Below are positions 61,682 to 64,000 of a DNA stretch of 64,000 nt, one piece after another (position 1 is the first letter of the stretch; every line of letters begins with the position of its first letter). The position numbers and the translations under genes were made by a program. Source of the DNA: Chrysopilus asiliformis (lineage: Eukaryota > Arthropoda > Insecta > Diptera > Rhagionidae). The notes beneath the pieces were generated by a model. The model had not been told where the DNA came from and did no database searches. It saw only the letters and a program-made list of their open reading frames with translations. The stretch lies in contig OZ035963.1 in assembly GCA_964034945.1 (NCBI GenBank), positions 65,864,682 through 65,928,681 of the forward strand, in the 5' to 3' direction.

Positions 61682-62365
61682 ATACTCTATATGCTATATC
61701 ATATAGGAGTATATAAGATTTAGTATAACGTTTGTTATGCATAGAATCAATTATCGTACACAAAAATGAACTACACCAGGGTGTTAGGGATGACAAAAGA
61801 TCTTATCTGTCTGTCCGTCTCTCCATCTGTCCGTCCGTCTGTCCGTCCGTCTGTCCGTCCGTCTGCCCGTCCGTCTGTCCGTCTGTCCGTCTGTCCGTCC
61901 GTCTGTCCGTCCGTCTGTCCGTCCGTCTGTCCGTCCGTCTGTCCGTCCGTCTGTCCATCCGTCTGTCTGTCCGTCCGTCTCTCCGTCCGTTTTTCCGTCT
62001 GTCCGTGCGTCTGTTCATCCGTCTGTCCGTCCGTTTTTCCGTCTGTCCGTCCGTCTGTTCATCCGTCTGTCCGTCCGTCGGTCCGTCCATCTGTGAAATT
62101 TTGTATAGTTATGTTTCTCATAAATGCTTAGGCTATGTTCTTGAACGGACAAAATTGGACCTTTCCTTCCCCCATACAAACGAAATAGTCTTTGGCCATT
62201 TTCTCGAAAACAGCATGCGCTATTAAAAAATTTATAAAGGTAAAATGTGTTTAAAATATAATTTTACATAACCGTTCCATACATCAAAATCCAATCAGAC
62301 TACCCCTTCCCTATACGAATGGATTTTTTTCAAATAAACATTTTGTCTGTCATCATATAGAGTAT
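61682..62365. mobile_element. array-bearing repeat element, copy 3
   Basis: 12-bp inverted repeats ATACTCTATATG at the ends. Inside, the block aaatgaactacaccagggtgtt precedes a CCGTCCGTCTGT array, followed by a core closely matching copy 1 (ggacaaaattggacctttcc then catacatcaaaatccaatc). Confidence 0.65.
61806..62094 (+). repeat. 12-nt tandem array (CCGTCCGTCTGT)n
   Basis: About 24 units with point variants, borne inside repeat copy 3. It gives open frames on both strands that are not genes. Confidence 0.95.
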
Positions 62366-63206
62366 TTGACGATTGTCCCCTGGCAATTGTAGCTTTCCTC
62401 ATGTTTTTACCCCAGAATAACCAACAATTTGGCAATATTTTCCATTGTTCCATGCGATGACGCCTTTATCTATTGGCAAAGAAAATCCTCTGGCAAAATA
62501 AAAAAAATGGCCCGTCAGCTGGGACTGAGATGTGGCTAAAATACCGGGTATTATTATGGGAACCCCCTTCAATTTTTCATATTCCCTTTGTTGCCTTCTC
62601 TTTTTTTCATTTCGTTGATGTTTTCAGCTATTTTCTGAATCACCTCAACCGCACTTACGTGTGTTTTGATTTATGAACCGATTGAGCGGAAGAGCCGAAG
62701 GAAAGGCCTTTACCTTTTCAGATTTTTTTCAATTTTCCTAAATTTTTTTTGTTACATTCTAGTTGATAACGGAACAATATAATATTCCGAGCAGCGGTTA
62801 TTTAGAGCCAAAAATATTCCCTATTCTTTTATCGACATATTCTGTGATTGACTCCAATATTATCAGAGGGAAATATTTTCTGAATTTTCCTAAGGTAATG
62901 GAAAATAAACCCCTATTATTTGTCTCATCATTGATGAAATTACAGTAAAACAAAAGCCAATTGATATAATTTCTATGCCATATTTTGTTTTCGTATTTAT
63001 TAAATGATTTGGGTAATTTCGAAATGAGCAGACTGGAAACAATTTGGAAACAAAATTTGCATTGAATTTGTTTTTACTTTCCTCTGCTATAGAAGGAAAG
63101 TATTGTATTCATGACGGAGACCTACTCGAGAACGAAGGGCAGATAGAAACTTTCTTGTCAGTGCGAAATCCGATTCAAGCTTTTAAAATACGTAAAACGC
63201 ACAAAC

Positions 63207-63945
63207 TGGCAGACTGACTGACAGACAGACCGACAGATAGATCGACAGATAGACCGACAGACAGACCGACAGACCGACCGACAGACAGACCGACAGACAG
63301 ACAGACAGATATACCGACAGACAGACTGACAGATAGACCGACAGATAGACCGACAGACAGACGGACAGACAGACAGACCGACAGACAGACAGACAGACAG
63401 ACCGACAGACAGACCGACAGACAGACCGACAGACAGACTGACAGACAGACCGACAGACAGACCGACAGACAGACCGACAGACAGACCGACAGACAGACCG
63501 GCAGACAGACCGACAGACAGACCGACAGACAGACCGACAGACAGACCGACAGACAGACCGACAGACAGACCGACAGACTAGACCGACAGACAGACCGACA
63601 GACAGACCGACAGACAGACCGACAGACAGACCGACAGACAGACCGACAGACAGACCGACAGACAGACCGACAGACAGACCGACAGACAGACCGACAGACA
63701 GACCGACAGACAGACCGACAGACAGACCGACAGACAGACCGACAGACAGACAGACCGACAGACAGACCGACAGACAGACCGACAGACAGACAGACCGACA
63801 GACAGACCGACAGACAGACCGACAGACAGACCGACAGACAGACCGACAGACAGACCGACAGACAGACCGACAGACAGACCGACAGACCGACAGACAGACC
63901 GACAGACAGACCAACAGACAGACCGACAGACCAACAGACAGACCA
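63207..63945 (+). repeat. 12-nt tandem array (CAGACCGACAGA)n, about 740 bp
   Basis: About 60 units of CAGACCGACAGA, with a few 4-nt register slips (for example at 63577-63582, 63745-63756 and 63785-63796). The unit differs from the array at 59751 only in TA versus CG at the variable position. The left 170 bp is more diverged than the centre, as expected for unequal exchange. Confidence 0.97.
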
Positions 63946-64000
63946 ATAGTTTGTATAGCAAACCATTGCTACAATTGCAACGTTTGTTTTATTTACGAAA

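Larger units (their letters stand above)
61312..64000 (+). other. PDZD8-like intron 2 (incomplete)
   Basis: Runs to the window end. It contains a GC-richer start with a small hairpin (about 61541-61560, aacccggttgttaccgggtt), repeat copy 3 (61682-62365) and the large array at 63207-63945. No SMP-continuing exon was seen. Confidence 0.6.

Noticed and set aside
61732..62226. Overlapping open frames on both strands at the CCGT array
   Set aside because: Same array effect; proteins consist of Ser-Val-Arg-Pro or Thr-Asp-Gly repeats only.
59751..63945. CRISPR-like regular repeats
   Set aside because: Units are 12 nt and contiguous with no unique spacers, and the host is a eukaryote.
63175..63966. 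Long open frames of 243-263 codons on the - strand (LSVCLSVG-type repeats)
   Set aside because: They are products of the CAGA-derived 12-nt array, whose period is a multiple of three and lacks stops in several frames. No unique sequence or conserved domain is present.

Overview
The window comes from a eukaryote, almost certainly an insect and probably a fly. It is very AT-rich, has kilobase-scale introns full of non-autonomous DNA transposons, and carries the 3' two fifths of a cacophony-type (Cav2, presynaptic) voltage-gated calcium channel alpha-1 gene on the + strand. The protein has the Arg/Glu/Asp-rich C-terminal tail and DWC terminus that I know from fly Cac. Fourteen phase-compatible coding exons with canonical GT-AG borders could be placed by reading translations and splice sites. 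Their summed length (2,295 nt, counting one of the two alternative first exons) is an exact multiple of three ending in TAG at 45110-45112, so they encode 764 residues, from domain IV S1-S2 to the C terminus.

Layout. 1-4196: intron with no exon seen. 4197-15 kb: domain IV voltage sensor (S1/S2 in two equal-length alternative exons, S3, two candidate micro-exons in the S3-S4 loop, then S4-S5). 19.2-24.9 kb: turret, pore loop with the TGEAW selectivity glutamate, S6 and EF-hand. 26.8-45.1 kb: pre-IQ/IQ region, low-complexity tail, RIM-BP-type proline motif and a PDZ-ligand C terminus. 45.1-60.9 kb: 3' UTR of unknown length, then intergenic DNA with many mobile elements. 60884 onward: first two coding exons of a second + strand gene resembling PDZD8, an ER-anchored SMP-domain lipid-transfer protein. 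It runs off the right edge, and its intron holds two large tetranucleotide-derived arrays.

The mobile-element load is heavy and often structurally readable. There are two Helitron-like families with TC...CTRR ends and 3' hairpins. A pogo-like MITE is nested in one Helitron at an exact TA. There are hAT-type MITEs with 8-bp target duplications, a TTAA-flanked MITE, a Harbinger-like near-perfect palindrome with a TAA duplication, a TA-flanked MITE inside a minisatellite, a 5'-truncated non-LTR retrotransposon, and a repeat family that carries (CTGT/CCGT)n arrays with a 12-nt higher-order period.

The most interesting signals are: (i) two mutually exclusive-looking 37-codon exons for IVS1-S2; (ii) 9-nt and 6-nt micro-exon candidates (Pro-Glu-Asp and Glu-Glu) at the same IVS3-S4 position where mammalian Cav2 channels use the NP/ET micro-exon; (iii) a possible alternative last exon just after the IQ region. 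No CRISPR array, rRNA or tRNA was recognised. All functional names rest on remembered family sequence features, not on a database search.
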